This document shows positions 33,719 through 41,403 of a stretch of DNA of 54,515 nt, one piece after another. The stretch's first letter is position 1. Each line of letters opens with the position of its first letter. The stretch comes from Rhodococcus sp. IEGM 1381 (GTDB taxonomy: Bacteria > Actinomycetota > Actinomycetes > Mycobacteriales > Mycobacteriaceae): contig NZ_JASHKQ010000022.1 in NCBI RefSeq assembly GCF_030056795.1, positions 1 through 54,515 of the forward strand, read 5' to 3'. The notes under the pieces are model-generated. The model saw only the letters and a list, made by a program, of their open reading frames with translations. It did no database searches and was not told the origin of the DNA. The translations under genes were made by a program, and so were the position numbers.

Positions 33719-34030
33719 ATGTCTACAGCACCGCCGAGCCGTGTCTCACCCCTGAGCATCGGACCCGATGAGCCGTATTCGGAGCCAAAACGCTTTCTCC
33801 GCAAACTGAGCCTGCTGCGCTTGCTGGCGCTGGCGAACGGCACACCCGTGGTGCTGAAACAGATCCTTCAGTTGGGGCTGCTCATCGTGTGGCCGGTATG
33901 GTTCGTGTGGGTGCTGATCCGCGCGGTCTGCTTTTTCGCGTTCTGGCTGATGCTCTACCGCGTCCGCGCGAATCAGAAGAAAAACCACCCCGAGGACTAC
34001 GCCAGAGCACAAGCGCGTCGACTTCCCTGA
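33719..34030 (+). CDS. Small membrane protein of unknown function
   Basis: A 103-residue protein with a polar N terminus (ISIGPDEP-like SIGPDEPYSEPKRFLRKLSLLR), a strongly hydrophobic, Trp-rich span (ILQLGLLIVWPVWFVWVLIRAVCFFAFWLMLY, about 47-79) long enough for one or two helices, and a basic C terminus. ATG 33719 is preferred over TTG 33713. It lies after a terminator, so it probably has its own promoter. No family is recognised. It converges on the epoxide hydrolase gene. Confidence 0.6.
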   Translation: MSTAPPSRVSPLSIGPDEPYSEPKRFLRKLSLLRLLALANGTPVVLKQILQLGLLIVWPVWFVWVLIRAVCFFAFWLMLYRVRANQKKNHPEDYARAQARRLP

Positions 34031-34072
34031 CACGATCGTCCATTGCCGAATATCATTGCTCGGTAGCTGGTT

Positions 34073-35245
34073 TCATCGAATACCCGCGGCCGAAAGTACG
34101 GCCGCGAAGCCCTCTTGCAGATCCCTGACGAAGTAGGTGGGATCTTCCAGCGAAGGAAAGTGTCCCCCATTCTCGGGAGTCCTCCATCGGACGATCTGCC
34201 GAAAGCGGTGCTGAGCCCACGCGCGAGGATTCTTCTCGATGTCGTGGGGGTACGTCGTGATCGCCGCAGGAACGTCCACCCGCAGGTCCGGATCGAGAGA
34301 GTTGTGGCTCTCGTAATAGATCCGAGCCGACGATGCACCGGTGCGCGTGAGCCAGTACAGGGTGACGTTGTCGAGGATGGCGTCCCTGGAGATCGTCTCG
34401 AACGGACTGTCTTCGGTATCCGTCCATTCGGCGAACTTGTCGAGAATCCAGGCGAGTAGCCCCACCGGGGAATCGACGGGTGAGTACCCGGTCGTTTGCG
34501 GCCGGGTCGCCTGTTGCTTCGCGTACGCACAGTGGTGCCGCCGGAAGTTTGCGGTGTCCTCGGTCCAGCGGCGCTCATCGGCCGTCAACCCTTCGGTGGT
34601 CAGCCCGGGCGGTGCCTGCGCGAGAGTTGTGTGGATTCCGATTACCTGCTCCGGAAACCGGCCACCGAGGATCGTGGTGATCACCCCTCCCCAGTCACCG
34701 CCGTGAGCGAGAAATCTGGGGTATCCGAGTCGCTCCATCAGTTGCACCCATGCGGCCGCGATCTTCTCGGTTCCCCACCCGGTGGCCGCCGGCTTGTCGC
34801 TGTAACCGAAGCCGGGCAGCGACGGGATCACCACATGGAACGCCGGCGCGTCGGCGTCTCGGGGATTCGCCAACTCGTCCACGATGTCGACAAATTCGAC
34901 GCAACTGCCCGGCCAGCCATGGGTCATGATCAGCGGAGTGGCATCTGCGCGTGCGGATCGGCGGTGCAGGAAATGAATTCCGAGGCCGTCGATCGTCGTA
35001 CGCCATTGGCCCACTCGATCGAGTCGTTCCTCGAACGACCGCCAGTCGTACTCGGTACGCCAATAGTCGACGGTCTCGACGAGGTCGGCCAGAGGCACGC
35101 CTTGTTCCCATCGACCCACGCCGGACGACACCGTCTCGGCTTCTGGGAGGCGCGCCGCCTCCAATCGCGCACGAAGGTCGTCGAGGTCCGCGCCGGACGC
35201 GCGGAACTCGAATGCGTGCACATCGGAGGAGCTGAGTGTCGTCAT
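34073..35245 (-). CDS. Epoxide hydrolase with EHN domain (alpha/beta hydrolase)
   Basis: A 390-residue microsomal-type epoxide hydrolase. The N-terminal EHN region includes WRTEYDWRSFEERLDRVGQWRTTIDGLGIHFLH (about 62-94). The catalytic domain has HGWPGS (109-114), the nucleophile Asp184 in GGDWGG and the catalytic His362 in NGGHFPSLE. It opens epoxides to diols. ATG 35245 is the start. It is divergent from an ABATE/CGNR regulator, with two matching palindromes in the 78-base shared promoter, so that regulator probably controls it. Confidence 0.9.
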   Translation of the reverse strand: MTTLSSSDVHAFEFRASGADLDDLRARLEAARLPEAETVSSGVGRWEQGVPLADLVETVDYWRTEYDWRSFEERLDRVGQWRTTIDGLGIHFLHRRSARADATPLIMTHGWPGSCVEFVDIVDELANPRDADAPAFHVVIPSLPGFGYSDKPAATGWGTEKIAAAWVQLMERLGYPRFLAHGGDWGGVITTILGGRFPEQVIGIHTTLAQAPPGLTTEGLTADERRWTEDTANFRRHHCAYAKQQATRPQTTGYSPVDSPVGLLAWILDKFAEWTDTEDSPFETISRDAILDNVTLYWLTRTGASSARIYYESHNSLDPDLRVDVPAAITTYPHDIEKNPRAWAQHRFRQIVRWRTPENGGHFPSLEDPTYFVRDLQEGFAAVLSAAGIR

Positions 35246-35261
35246 GGGATCTCATAGCTGG

Positions 35262-35278
35262 AACCGGCTCAGCCAGTT
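35262..35278. promoter_or_regulatory. Putative operator 1 in the epoxide hydrolase/ABATE divergent promoter
   Basis: AACCGGCTCAGCCAGTT is a 17-base palindrome of two 8-base arms around one base, with a single mismatch from perfect symmetry. It ends 17 bases upstream of the epoxide hydrolase start codon. A second site with the same left arm lies 42 bases away, centre to centre. Confidence 0.65.
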
Positions 35279-35303
35279 CTACCCCGGACGGCGACCTATG
35301 CGC

Positions 35304-35320
35304 AACCGGCTAAGCTGGTT
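35304..35320. promoter_or_regulatory. Putative operator 2 in the epoxide hydrolase/ABATE divergent promoter
   Basis: AACCGGCTAAGCTGGTT has the same left arm and one-base centre as operator 1 and again one mismatch. It ends 3 bases before the ATG of the ABATE gene, where bound protein would block transcription or translation start. The 42-bp centre spacing is four helical turns, placing both sites on one face of the DNA. Confidence 0.65.
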
Positions 35321-35323
35321 CCT

Positions 35324-35890
35324 ATGGCTGCAGAGTTTCCCGAATTCCGGCCCGGAAGCGTCCTGTCCACCGCGTTCACCGGGACGTTGACCGAACGACG
35401 CGGCGACGCGGTGGAACGAATCCCGGTGCCGCATCGGTTCGTCGACTGGTTGGCACTGAACGGACTCCCCGTGGACACCTGCACCGCGGCCCAACTGGAC
35501 CTGGCCCTGGAACTGCGAGAAGCGATACACCTCGCCGCGACGGCGGCAGCAGTCCACGAGGCTCTGCCCACGTCGGCCATTCAGATCGTCAACGACCACA
35601 GCGTTCGGGGTAGCGAGTCGGCGGTCCTGACACCAGAGGGCACAAGACGATGGAAGTTGAACTCGGAGTCAGCCGTCGAAGACGCCCTGGGGGTGATCGC
35701 TGCCGACGCCATCAGCATCATCGCCGGCGAGCGGGACGGAAAGTTGGCACTGTGCGCATCACCCAGCTGCCGGGCCGCGTTCTTCGACACCAGCCAGAGC
35801 CGTAGCCGCAAGTGGTGCGACATGAATACGTGCGGGAACCGTCAGAAGAAGGCGCGGTTCGTTGCCAATCAGCGTCGAAATTCCGTGTGA
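35324..35890 (+). CDS. ABATE-domain / CGNR zinc-finger transcriptional regulator
   Basis: A 188-residue protein. The N-terminal ABATE domain (about 15-135) is a helical ligand-binding module, and the C terminus is a CGNR zinc finger with Cys144, Cys149, Cys165 and Cys170 (CGNR 170-173) followed by a basic tail. Such proteins are predicted stress or ligand-responsive regulators; few targets are known. Two 17-base palindromes upstream, one ending 3 bases before its ATG, suggest that it binds there and represses both itself and the divergent epoxide hydrolase. Confidence 0.85.
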   Translation: MAAEFPEFRPGSVLSTAFTGTLTERRGDAVERIPVPHRFVDWLALNGLPVDTCTAAQLDLALELREAIHLAATAAAVHEALPTSAIQIVNDHSVRGSESAVLTPEGTRRWKLNSESAVEDALGVIAADAISIIAGERDGKLALCASPSCRAAFFDTSQSRSRKWCDMNTCGNRQKKARFVANQRRNSV

Positions 35891-35944
35891 GTCGATCGAC
35901 CGTGCGGCAGTTTGCGCCGACGAGCCGCGGGCAACTCTGCTGCC

Positions 35945-36829
35945 ATGCCACTCGCCTCCCACGGACGCTTCGACTATTCCCCCATCGTCGATCGGCCACA
36001 ATTCGACTGGCCGGGTGGCGCGCGCCTCGCGGTGTACGTCGCCGTCAACTGCGAACACTTTCCGTACGACGACGGCGAACCCGGCCTCGGATACACGCCT
36101 GCGATTGATCAGCCCAATACCTACAACTGGGGCTGGCGTGAATACGGCAACCGCGTGGGTGGGTTTCGGATCGCAGAGACATTGCAGCAGAGCGGAGTTC
36201 GCCCGACTCTCCTCGTGAACACCGAGGTGTACGACCATGCCCCGCAGTTGATCGACGCTTTCCGCGGGCTCGGTGCGGAGATCGTCGCGCACGGCCGAAC
36301 TAACGGCGTTCAACCGAACGATCTGGATGAGGACGCCGAGCGCCGCTCGATCGACGAGGTCACGAACGCTATCGAGCGTCACGAAGGCGTCCCGCCTCGC
36401 GGATGGATGAGTCCGGGTGCCAACCCCAGCCGCGTGACCGAGGACTTGCTCGCCGAACGCGGTTACGAGTACACCTTGGATTGGCCCATCGACGATCAGC
36501 CTGTGTGGCTCGAAACCCGGGGCGGCCCATTGCTGAGCGTCCCGTATCCGCACGAAGTCAACGATCTCCCAGTGTTCGTCCATCACCATCAGACCGCAGA
36601 AACGTTCGAGCACAACATCATCGACAGCTTCGACGAACTGAAGGAGAACTCGATCCGCCAACCGGTAGTGCTGGCGATCTCTCTGCACACGTTCCTCACC
36701 GGACAGCCCTACCGACTTCGACGGTTCCGCGCGGCTCTGAAGCACATGACCGGGAACGGTGACGGCGTCTGGTTCACCACTCCGGGCGAGATCGCGGCGC
36801 ACTATCGAGAGCTGGTACCTCCGCCCTAG
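35945..36829 (+). CDS. Polysaccharide-deacetylase-fold enzyme (allantoinase/PuuE-like)
   Basis: A 294-residue NodB-fold protein. Recognisable parts are RLAVYVAVNCEHF, QPNTYNWGWREYGNRVGGFRIAE (about 53-75), EIVAHGRTNG and a C-terminal HPF-like ISLHTFLTGQPYRLRRF. This matches polysaccharide deacetylase family proteins annotated as cofactor-free allantoinase or chitin-deacetylase-like, acting on amides or peptidoglycan-type substrates. There is no signal peptide, so a cytosolic small-molecule amidohydrolase is more likely. ATG 35945 starts the conserved region. It follows the regulator by 54 bases. Confidence 0.8.
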   Translation: MPLASHGRFDYSPIVDRPQFDWPGGARLAVYVAVNCEHFPYDDGEPGLGYTPAIDQPNTYNWGWREYGNRVGGFRIAETLQQSGVRPTLLVNTEVYDHAPQLIDAFRGLGAEIVAHGRTNGVQPNDLDEDAERRSIDEVTNAIERHEGVPPRGWMSPGANPSRVTEDLLAERGYEYTLDWPIDDQPVWLETRGGPLLSVPYPHEVNDLPVFVHHHQTAETFEHNIIDSFDELKENSIRQPVVLAISLHTFLTGQPYRLRRFRAALKHMTGNGDGVWFTTPGEIAAHYRELVPPP

Positions 36830-37182
36830 GTCGGTCGTCGACCACCGAGCGACGGGTAGACGACGGATAGTCCACCGCTGGGGCGGCCAGCGCCCTAGTC
36901 CCGTGAGCGGCTACCGACTGGCGAGGTGCTCAGTTCTCTGGTCGACGCGGCGTTGGCCCGAGTGACCATGCATGCCGGTCGTGCCCCGCCGAAGCCAGCC
37001 CGGCGATGGCGAGCGGGTGAGTGAGAGAACCGCGGATACAGGCGATGCCGGGCCTGTCCGTGCCGATCGACAACATCGTGCTCACGGGGAGGCCGCGCGA
37101 CGAAGCCCAGGCCGATGGCCGCACGGCCGGCGCGGGGTTGCTAGGGAATAGCTTGGGCGGTCGAGTGGAGCGACCGGTGCAA
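36830..37182. other. 353-base gap with no supported gene
   Basis: It lies between the convergent deacetylase-like and HNH genes. Short open frames exist on both strands (one minus-strand frame of 64 codons at 36930-37124), but none shows a start signal, a domain or convincing protein character. No strong hairpin or repeat is seen. It may be decayed sequence next to the DUF222/HNH element. Confidence 0.5.
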
Positions 37183-38946
37183 TCAGGCTGCGCGTCGTTT
37201 TCGTCGGTGGTAGCTGGGGATGGGTTGCCTTCGGGGGTCGATGGATTCGGGTGGGATGGAGTAGGGGTGTCCGTCGTCTCCCATGATCAGTTTCCAGTCG
37301 CCGTGGTGAACGAGGCGGTGGCATTCCCCGCAGACCAGCGCGAGGTTGTTCAGATCGGTTCTGCCGCCGTGTTCCCAGAATTTCACGTGGTGGGCTTGGC
37401 ACCACTGTGCGGGGCGGCCGCACATCACGCAGCAGGTATCGCGGATGGTCAGGGCGATGCGTTGGTCGTCGCTGGCGAGTCTGGTGGTGCGCCCGAGCGC
37501 GAGGGGGACGCCGTGGTCGTCGACGATGACGGGGGTCAGGTCGGCGTCGCAGGTGAGGAGCTCGGCGAGGGTGCGACTGATCGGGCCGGTCCAGTCGAGG
37601 TTGAACGGCCAGTCGGCGTCGCCCGGCTCGGGCGCAGACTTCGGCCCGGCACCACCACCGGCTGCTGCCGCTTCGCCGCAAGCACTGGCATCGCCCGGCT
37701 CGGGCGCAGACCTCTGCCCGGCACAGTTACCACCGGCTGCTGCGTCGCCGAGAGCATCCATATTGCCGCGGGCTGCGACGTCAGGACGCGCGCCAGTGCC
37801 GTCAGGACGAGCGCCAGTGCCACCGATTCTGTCGTTATCTTCGTGACGCACAGCGTCGCCGCCAGAACCGACCGTGTCGCGGCCGGCGCCGCCATTCGAG
37901 GAGCTCGTGGCGACCCCCCTCGTTCCCATTGAATCCGTTGTTGCACTTACATTTTGCTCCTTGCCGCCGTGGGCGAGCAGATCTCGTAGCAGAACGATCA
38001 GGTGCACCGACGCCCGCGACCCGCTGGCCGACCCGCGGCTACCGCCGCGCAGGTGCCGGTCGAGGATCTGATCGAGTGCGTCGGCTCGCCGCTTCGACGG
38101 GCTACGTGGATCGCGTTCGCCACCGGGACCTGGTCGCGGCGCAGTCAACGGCGACAGGGCGGTGAGCAGCTTCTCCGCCAGCAGCCGGTCGACGTCGCCG
38201 CCGAATTGAAAGCGCCCGTTGGCCAGAGGGTGGACGTCGAATCGGTTCAGGTTCGGGTTCTCCGACACCGGCCGCGGTGCGGGAGTCGGCGGAACAGGCT
38301 CGGGTGCAGGCGGTTCTGGATAGGGCAGGCTGGCGGTGGAAGTCGCTGCATGGTTGCTCGAACCCGTCTGATCCCGTCGTTCCTGTTCCCGCCGTTCCTG
38401 TTCCTGCCGTTCTTGCTCGCGGCGTTTCTCTGCGTTCTCGTGTCGAGCTCGGGCGTCGTCCGCCGCAGAATGTGCCAGTGCTTGGGCGCGGGAGGAGACC
38501 TGGCCGGCGGTACTGCGCATCGCGGTGTCGAGGAGTTCGGCGACGATGGCCTCGCGTCGTTGCTCGTCGAGAGTGGAATCGGCCACCAGAACGACGTCGA
38601 ATCCCTCGGCGATCGCTGCGGCGTGCGCGGCATGGATCCGACCATCGGCGAGGGCGTCGAGCACGGAGTGGTGATCGCGCAGCCAGTACCCCAGTGCGTT
38701 CTGGCGAGCGGCTGATCCGTCGGTGATCCGGACCGATCGGGCGTACCAGCGGGTGACGGACGAGTGCCCGAGTTTCATCGCCAAGCCGCGTCGGTCGATC
38801 TCGGCGAGCAACGTCAATCTCGTTGCAGCGAGGGCATTTTCGAGGGAGTTCACGTCGGCGAGCTCGGAGACCAATTCCTGGTTCCCGAGCCCGAACACAT
38901 CCCCCCATGTCTTCACACCACGAAAGCTATACCCACCCACCGACAA
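37183..38946 (-). CDS. DUF222 / HNH endonuclease-domain protein (13E12-like)
   Basis: A 587-residue protein. The N terminus (about 1-170) is DUF222, then a charged coiled-coil-like run rich in Glu, Arg and Gln, a Pro-rich patch, a second folded part (about 235-325), a long Gly/Ala/Asp-rich low-complexity linker (about 330-460) and the C-terminal HNH nuclease. The HNH carries C-x2-C, AHHVKFWEHGG, DLNNLALVCGECH and LVHHGDW, so the metal and zinc ligands look intact. Such proteins exist as multicopy families in Actinobacteria (M. tuberculosis 13E12 REP) and behave like selfish or mobile elements. The exact start is uncertain. Confidence 0.85.
   Translation of the reverse strand: MSVGGYSFRGVKTWGDVFGLGNQELVSELADVNSLENALAATRLTLLAEIDRRGLAMKLGHSSVTRWYARSVRITDGSAARQNALGYWLRDHHSVLDALADGRIHAAHAAAIAEGFDVVLVADSTLDEQRREAIVAELLDTAMRSTAGQVSSRAQALAHSAADDARARHENAEKRREQERQEQERREQERRDQTGSSNHAATSTASLPYPEPPAPEPVPPTPAPRPVSENPNLNRFDVHPLANGRFQFGGDVDRLLAEKLLTALSPLTAPRPGPGGERDPRSPSKRRADALDQILDRHLRGGSRGSASGSRASVHLIVLLRDLLAHGGKEQNVSATTDSMGTRGVATSSSNGGAGRDTVGSGGDAVRHEDNDRIGGTGARPDGTGARPDVAARGNMDALGDAAAGGNCAGQRSAPEPGDASACGEAAAAGGGAGPKSAPEPGDADWPFNLDWTGPISRTLAELLTCDADLTPVIVDDHGVPLALGRTTRLASDDQRIALTIRDTCCVMCGRPAQWCQAHHVKFWEHGGRTDLNNLALVCGECHRLVHHGDWKLIMGDDGHPYSIPPESIDPRRQPIPSYHRRKRRAA
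37621..37741. repeat. 72-bp imperfect tandem repeat inside the HNH gene
   Basis: The block starting GCCCGGCTCGGGCGCAGAC at 37621 recurs at 37693, a period of 72 bp or 24 codons, encoding SAPEPGDA-type repeats in the linker before the HNH domain. Being in frame, copy number changes would alter only the linker length. Confidence 0.7.
37780..37821. repeat. 21-bp tandem duplication inside the HNH gene
   Basis: Two adjacent 21-base units (37780-37800, 37801-37821), each starting GTCAGGACG, differ at one base. They encode the repeated GTGARPD in the low-complexity linker and keep the reading frame. Confidence 0.8.
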
Positions 38947-38964
38947 ACTTTCTCGATGACTCCG

Positions 38965-39366
38965 CTACAACGCACGCATGCTGTTGTTCCGGGCATTGTG
39001 GGTGAGCTCTGCCAGACCGAGCTCTTCGAGGAGCGGCGGCAGGTACATCCCGAACCGGCCGCGGTATCCGTTCCTGAGCCCGTACCAACCGCCGACCGGG
39101 TTGTCCTCCGAGCGCCCCCACGCTTCGACCGTGTCAGGAGCGGCCGACTTCTTCTCGTCCGCGGCACCGAGCAATACCCAGTCGGCACGTTCGGTGAGCC
39201 AGCCGTGCAAATCCTCGATTGCCTCGATGCGGTATCGCAATGTCGTCGACCCCACCTGACATACGAGGGCAGGTGGCTCGTGGTCGGGATCGCGGTACAT
39301 GCTGTAAGCCGAGGTGCCGGGGGCGGTGGTGAGAGCCCACGGGTCGGATGTGGTTCCGCTGGACAT
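38965..39366 (-). CDS. Conserved hypothetical protein
   Basis: A 133-residue soluble protein with no signal or membrane segment. Readable features are YRDPDHEPPALVCQVGSTTLRYRIEAIEDLHGWL, WVLLGAADE and a C-terminal GWYGLRNGYRGRFGMYLPPLLEELGLAELTHN. It resembles small actinobacterial proteins of unknown function; I do not recognise the family with certainty. It starts at ATG 39366 and lies 18 bases upstream of the HNH gene on the same strand, so the two may share a transcript. The 109 bases upstream (39367-39475) hold no clear signal. Confidence 0.65.
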   Translation of the reverse strand: MSSGTTSDPWALTTAPGTSAYSMYRDPDHEPPALVCQVGSTTLRYRIEAIEDLHGWLTERADWVLLGAADEKKSAAPDTVEAWGRSEDNPVGGWYGLRNGYRGRFGMYLPPLLEELGLAELTHNARNNSMRAL

Positions 39367-39475
39367 GGCGGGGGTCCGTTCCGTTGTCGATTGCCTTACA
39401 CGGCTCGGTCAGTGTGGGCCGACCGGACGGTGAACGCAACCAACTCCCGACCCCGGACAGGTTCGGGTATGTGCG

Positions 39476-41287
39476 TCACGGAGCGACGGTGCGGTACCGC
39501 AGCATCATTTCGTGGTCCTCGTGGTCGAGCATGTGACAGTGCCACATGTACCCCTGCAACTCACTGGACCCGCCCATATCGTGGCCGCTCATATCGCTAC
39601 CGCCGTGGTGCGCAGCCGGTCCCGCGAAGGTGGCGTCGGGGTCGAAACCGAGCTCGTCGGCCGTCGGGAATCGGACGAGGATCTGGGTGACGGTGCCCGG
39701 GTACGTGTTGACGGTGTCCTTCCACCCGGCTTCCCAGGTAGCCGGCGGCACCGATGGACCAGTGAGGAACTTCTCCACGGGCGGAGCCCATCTGGTACCG
39801 AACGTGGGCCGCGGAAAGTCGCGTTGGTACGCCGCGAGGTCGATCGGAATACGGCCCAACGTCCGAAAGTGAGCCAGGTGCAAGTGAATCGGGTGCGGCT
39901 CGACCGTCGTGTTGACGATGTTCCACATCTCCACGGTGCCCTGCTTGGGCATCTCGATGTCCGGGTCCGAATACCGCAGGTTGTTCAGGTTCATCAGCGT
40001 CATGTCGAGGTTCAGCCCACCGGACGGCTGGTTCACGGTGACGGTGCGGGTGAAAGTGGGGGTCGGCAACGCGGGCAACAGATCCGGCTGGCCCTTCCCT
40101 CCGCGCAGCAACGACGGCATCCCGCCCCGGAACCCCGCCGCGGACGCGACGCGGAACTGGCAGAACATCGGCATCGGGACGGCTCCGAGCGACGCGGCCT
40201 GAGCGGGCGGAGGCTCGTCGTTGAGCAGCTCGATCAGTGCGCCCGGCTCTACTGCACCGAAGTCGACCAGGATGTCGGCGCGTTCGGCGGGTGCGAGTCT
40301 GATGCTGGTGGTTTCCACCGGGGCGTCGAGCAATCCGCCGTCGTTGCCGATGACCCAGAACCGTAAGCGGTTGGTGAAGAACAGGTTCCACACGCTGTAC
40401 GACCCGGCGTTGACCAGGCGCAGCCGGTACATACCGCGGGCGACCTCCATCGTCGGCCAGATCTTGCCGTTGACGACGCCGACGTCTCCGGTGCCGCCGC
40501 CTTCCCACTTACCCTGCGGCACAGTTACGTTGGAGCGGATACTCATGCTGCCGTCCGGGTTCATGATCTTTTCCTGCAGAACCAACGGCAACTCGAACTC
40601 GCCAGAGGGCAGACCGAGCGCATTGTCGGAAGTGCCGGTATCCCAACGGTCGCGGACGAGGTTCATGCCGAGCAGGCCTGCGTAAACGTTGATGCGCGTC
40701 ATCGACATGGCGTGGTCGTGGTACCACAGTCCCGCGGCATCGTTGAGCCCCGGGAAGTTGTGCGTCATCGATTCACCCGGTCGCACCAGCATCTCGGAGT
40801 GCCCGTCGCTCGCCGGTTCGGTGATGCTCCCGTGCAGGTGCAGCGACGTCGGCGTCATCGTGCGATCCATCTCGCTCATGCCGTGCAGCGAGGTGTCGAT
40901 GTCGGCGGCGAGAGGATTACCGGCGGTGGTGTTCGAGTACTTCAGGGTCCAGGGCTGGCCTTGCTGCGACTCGATGGTGGGCCCGAGGTAGTCGCACTGG
41001 CCGTAGCCGAACGTCGGACCGGGTCGCAGGTCGGCGTGAAAGACATGACTGGAGCTGTGCGCGTCGAGCGAAATCTCCGTGCCGCTGATCAGCGGCAATC
41101 GCGGCAGTTCGTCGCGGAACGGCGTCAGCGGCGGCGAATGGAACAGCAGCGGGCTCTGCCCACGGAGGAAGTCGTCGGCCAGTGCTCGACGCGTCGTCGA
41201 CGCAACCGGTAGTGCTGCTGCACCGGCGGCCACTGCGACGGCCGCCAGCCCCCGTAGGGCGGTTCGTCTGGATACAGCGCCGCTCAC
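39476..41287 (-). CDS. Tat-exported multicopper oxidase
   Basis: A 603-residue three-cupredoxin-domain oxidase. The twin-arginine signal is S-R7-R8-T-A-L-R-G-L followed by a hydrophobic core. Copper sites are H150-L-H152-G, W-Y-H190-D-H192, HPIHLHLAHF in the third domain and the C-terminal H583-C-H585-M-L-D-H589, with Cys584 the T1 ligand. Oxidases of this type act on Cu(I), Mn(II) or phenolics, and metal detoxification is the usual bacterial role. GTG 41287 follows GGAGGAAGGTGG. It is divergent from the sugar-type ABC ATPase, with 116 bases between. Confidence 0.93.
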   Translation of the reverse strand: MSGAVSRRTALRGLAAVAVAAGAAALPVASTTRRALADDFLRGQSPLLFHSPPLTPFRDELPRLPLISGTEISLDAHSSSHVFHADLRPGPTFGYGQCDYLGPTIESQQGQPWTLKYSNTTAGNPLAADIDTSLHGMSEMDRTMTPTSLHLHGSITEPASDGHSEMLVRPGESMTHNFPGLNDAAGLWYHDHAMSMTRINVYAGLLGMNLVRDRWDTGTSDNALGLPSGEFELPLVLQEKIMNPDGSMSIRSNVTVPQGKWEGGGTGDVGVVNGKIWPTMEVARGMYRLRLVNAGSYSVWNLFFTNRLRFWVIGNDGGLLDAPVETTSIRLAPAERADILVDFGAVEPGALIELLNDEPPPAQAASLGAVPMPMFCQFRVASAAGFRGGMPSLLRGGKGQPDLLPALPTPTFTRTVTVNQPSGGLNLDMTLMNLNNLRYSDPDIEMPKQGTVEMWNIVNTTVEPHPIHLHLAHFRTLGRIPIDLAAYQRDFPRPTFGTRWAPPVEKFLTGPSVPPATWEAGWKDTVNTYPGTVTQILVRFPTADELGFDPDATFAGPAAHHGGSDMSGHDMGGSSELQGYMWHCHMLDHEDHEMMLRYRTVAP

Positions 41288-41403
41288 CCGGCCACCTTCC
41301 TCCTGATTGTGATTGGGCCCATACTATGTGCTGGTCGGCTCCCGCCGTCACCCCACACTCGGATCGTCCGGCACGTTCCTGCCGGTGGAGGGATCTTTTC
41401 GTC

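Noticed and set aside
36930..37124. 64-codon minus-strand frame in the gap next to the HNH gene
   Set aside because: No ribosome site, no domain and unremarkable composition; not enough to call a gene or a pseudogene.
37183..38946. HNH protein considered as a restriction or anti-phage system
   Set aside because: No methyltransferase, helicase or other defence partner is adjacent, and DUF222/HNH proteins are common multicopy elements in this group.
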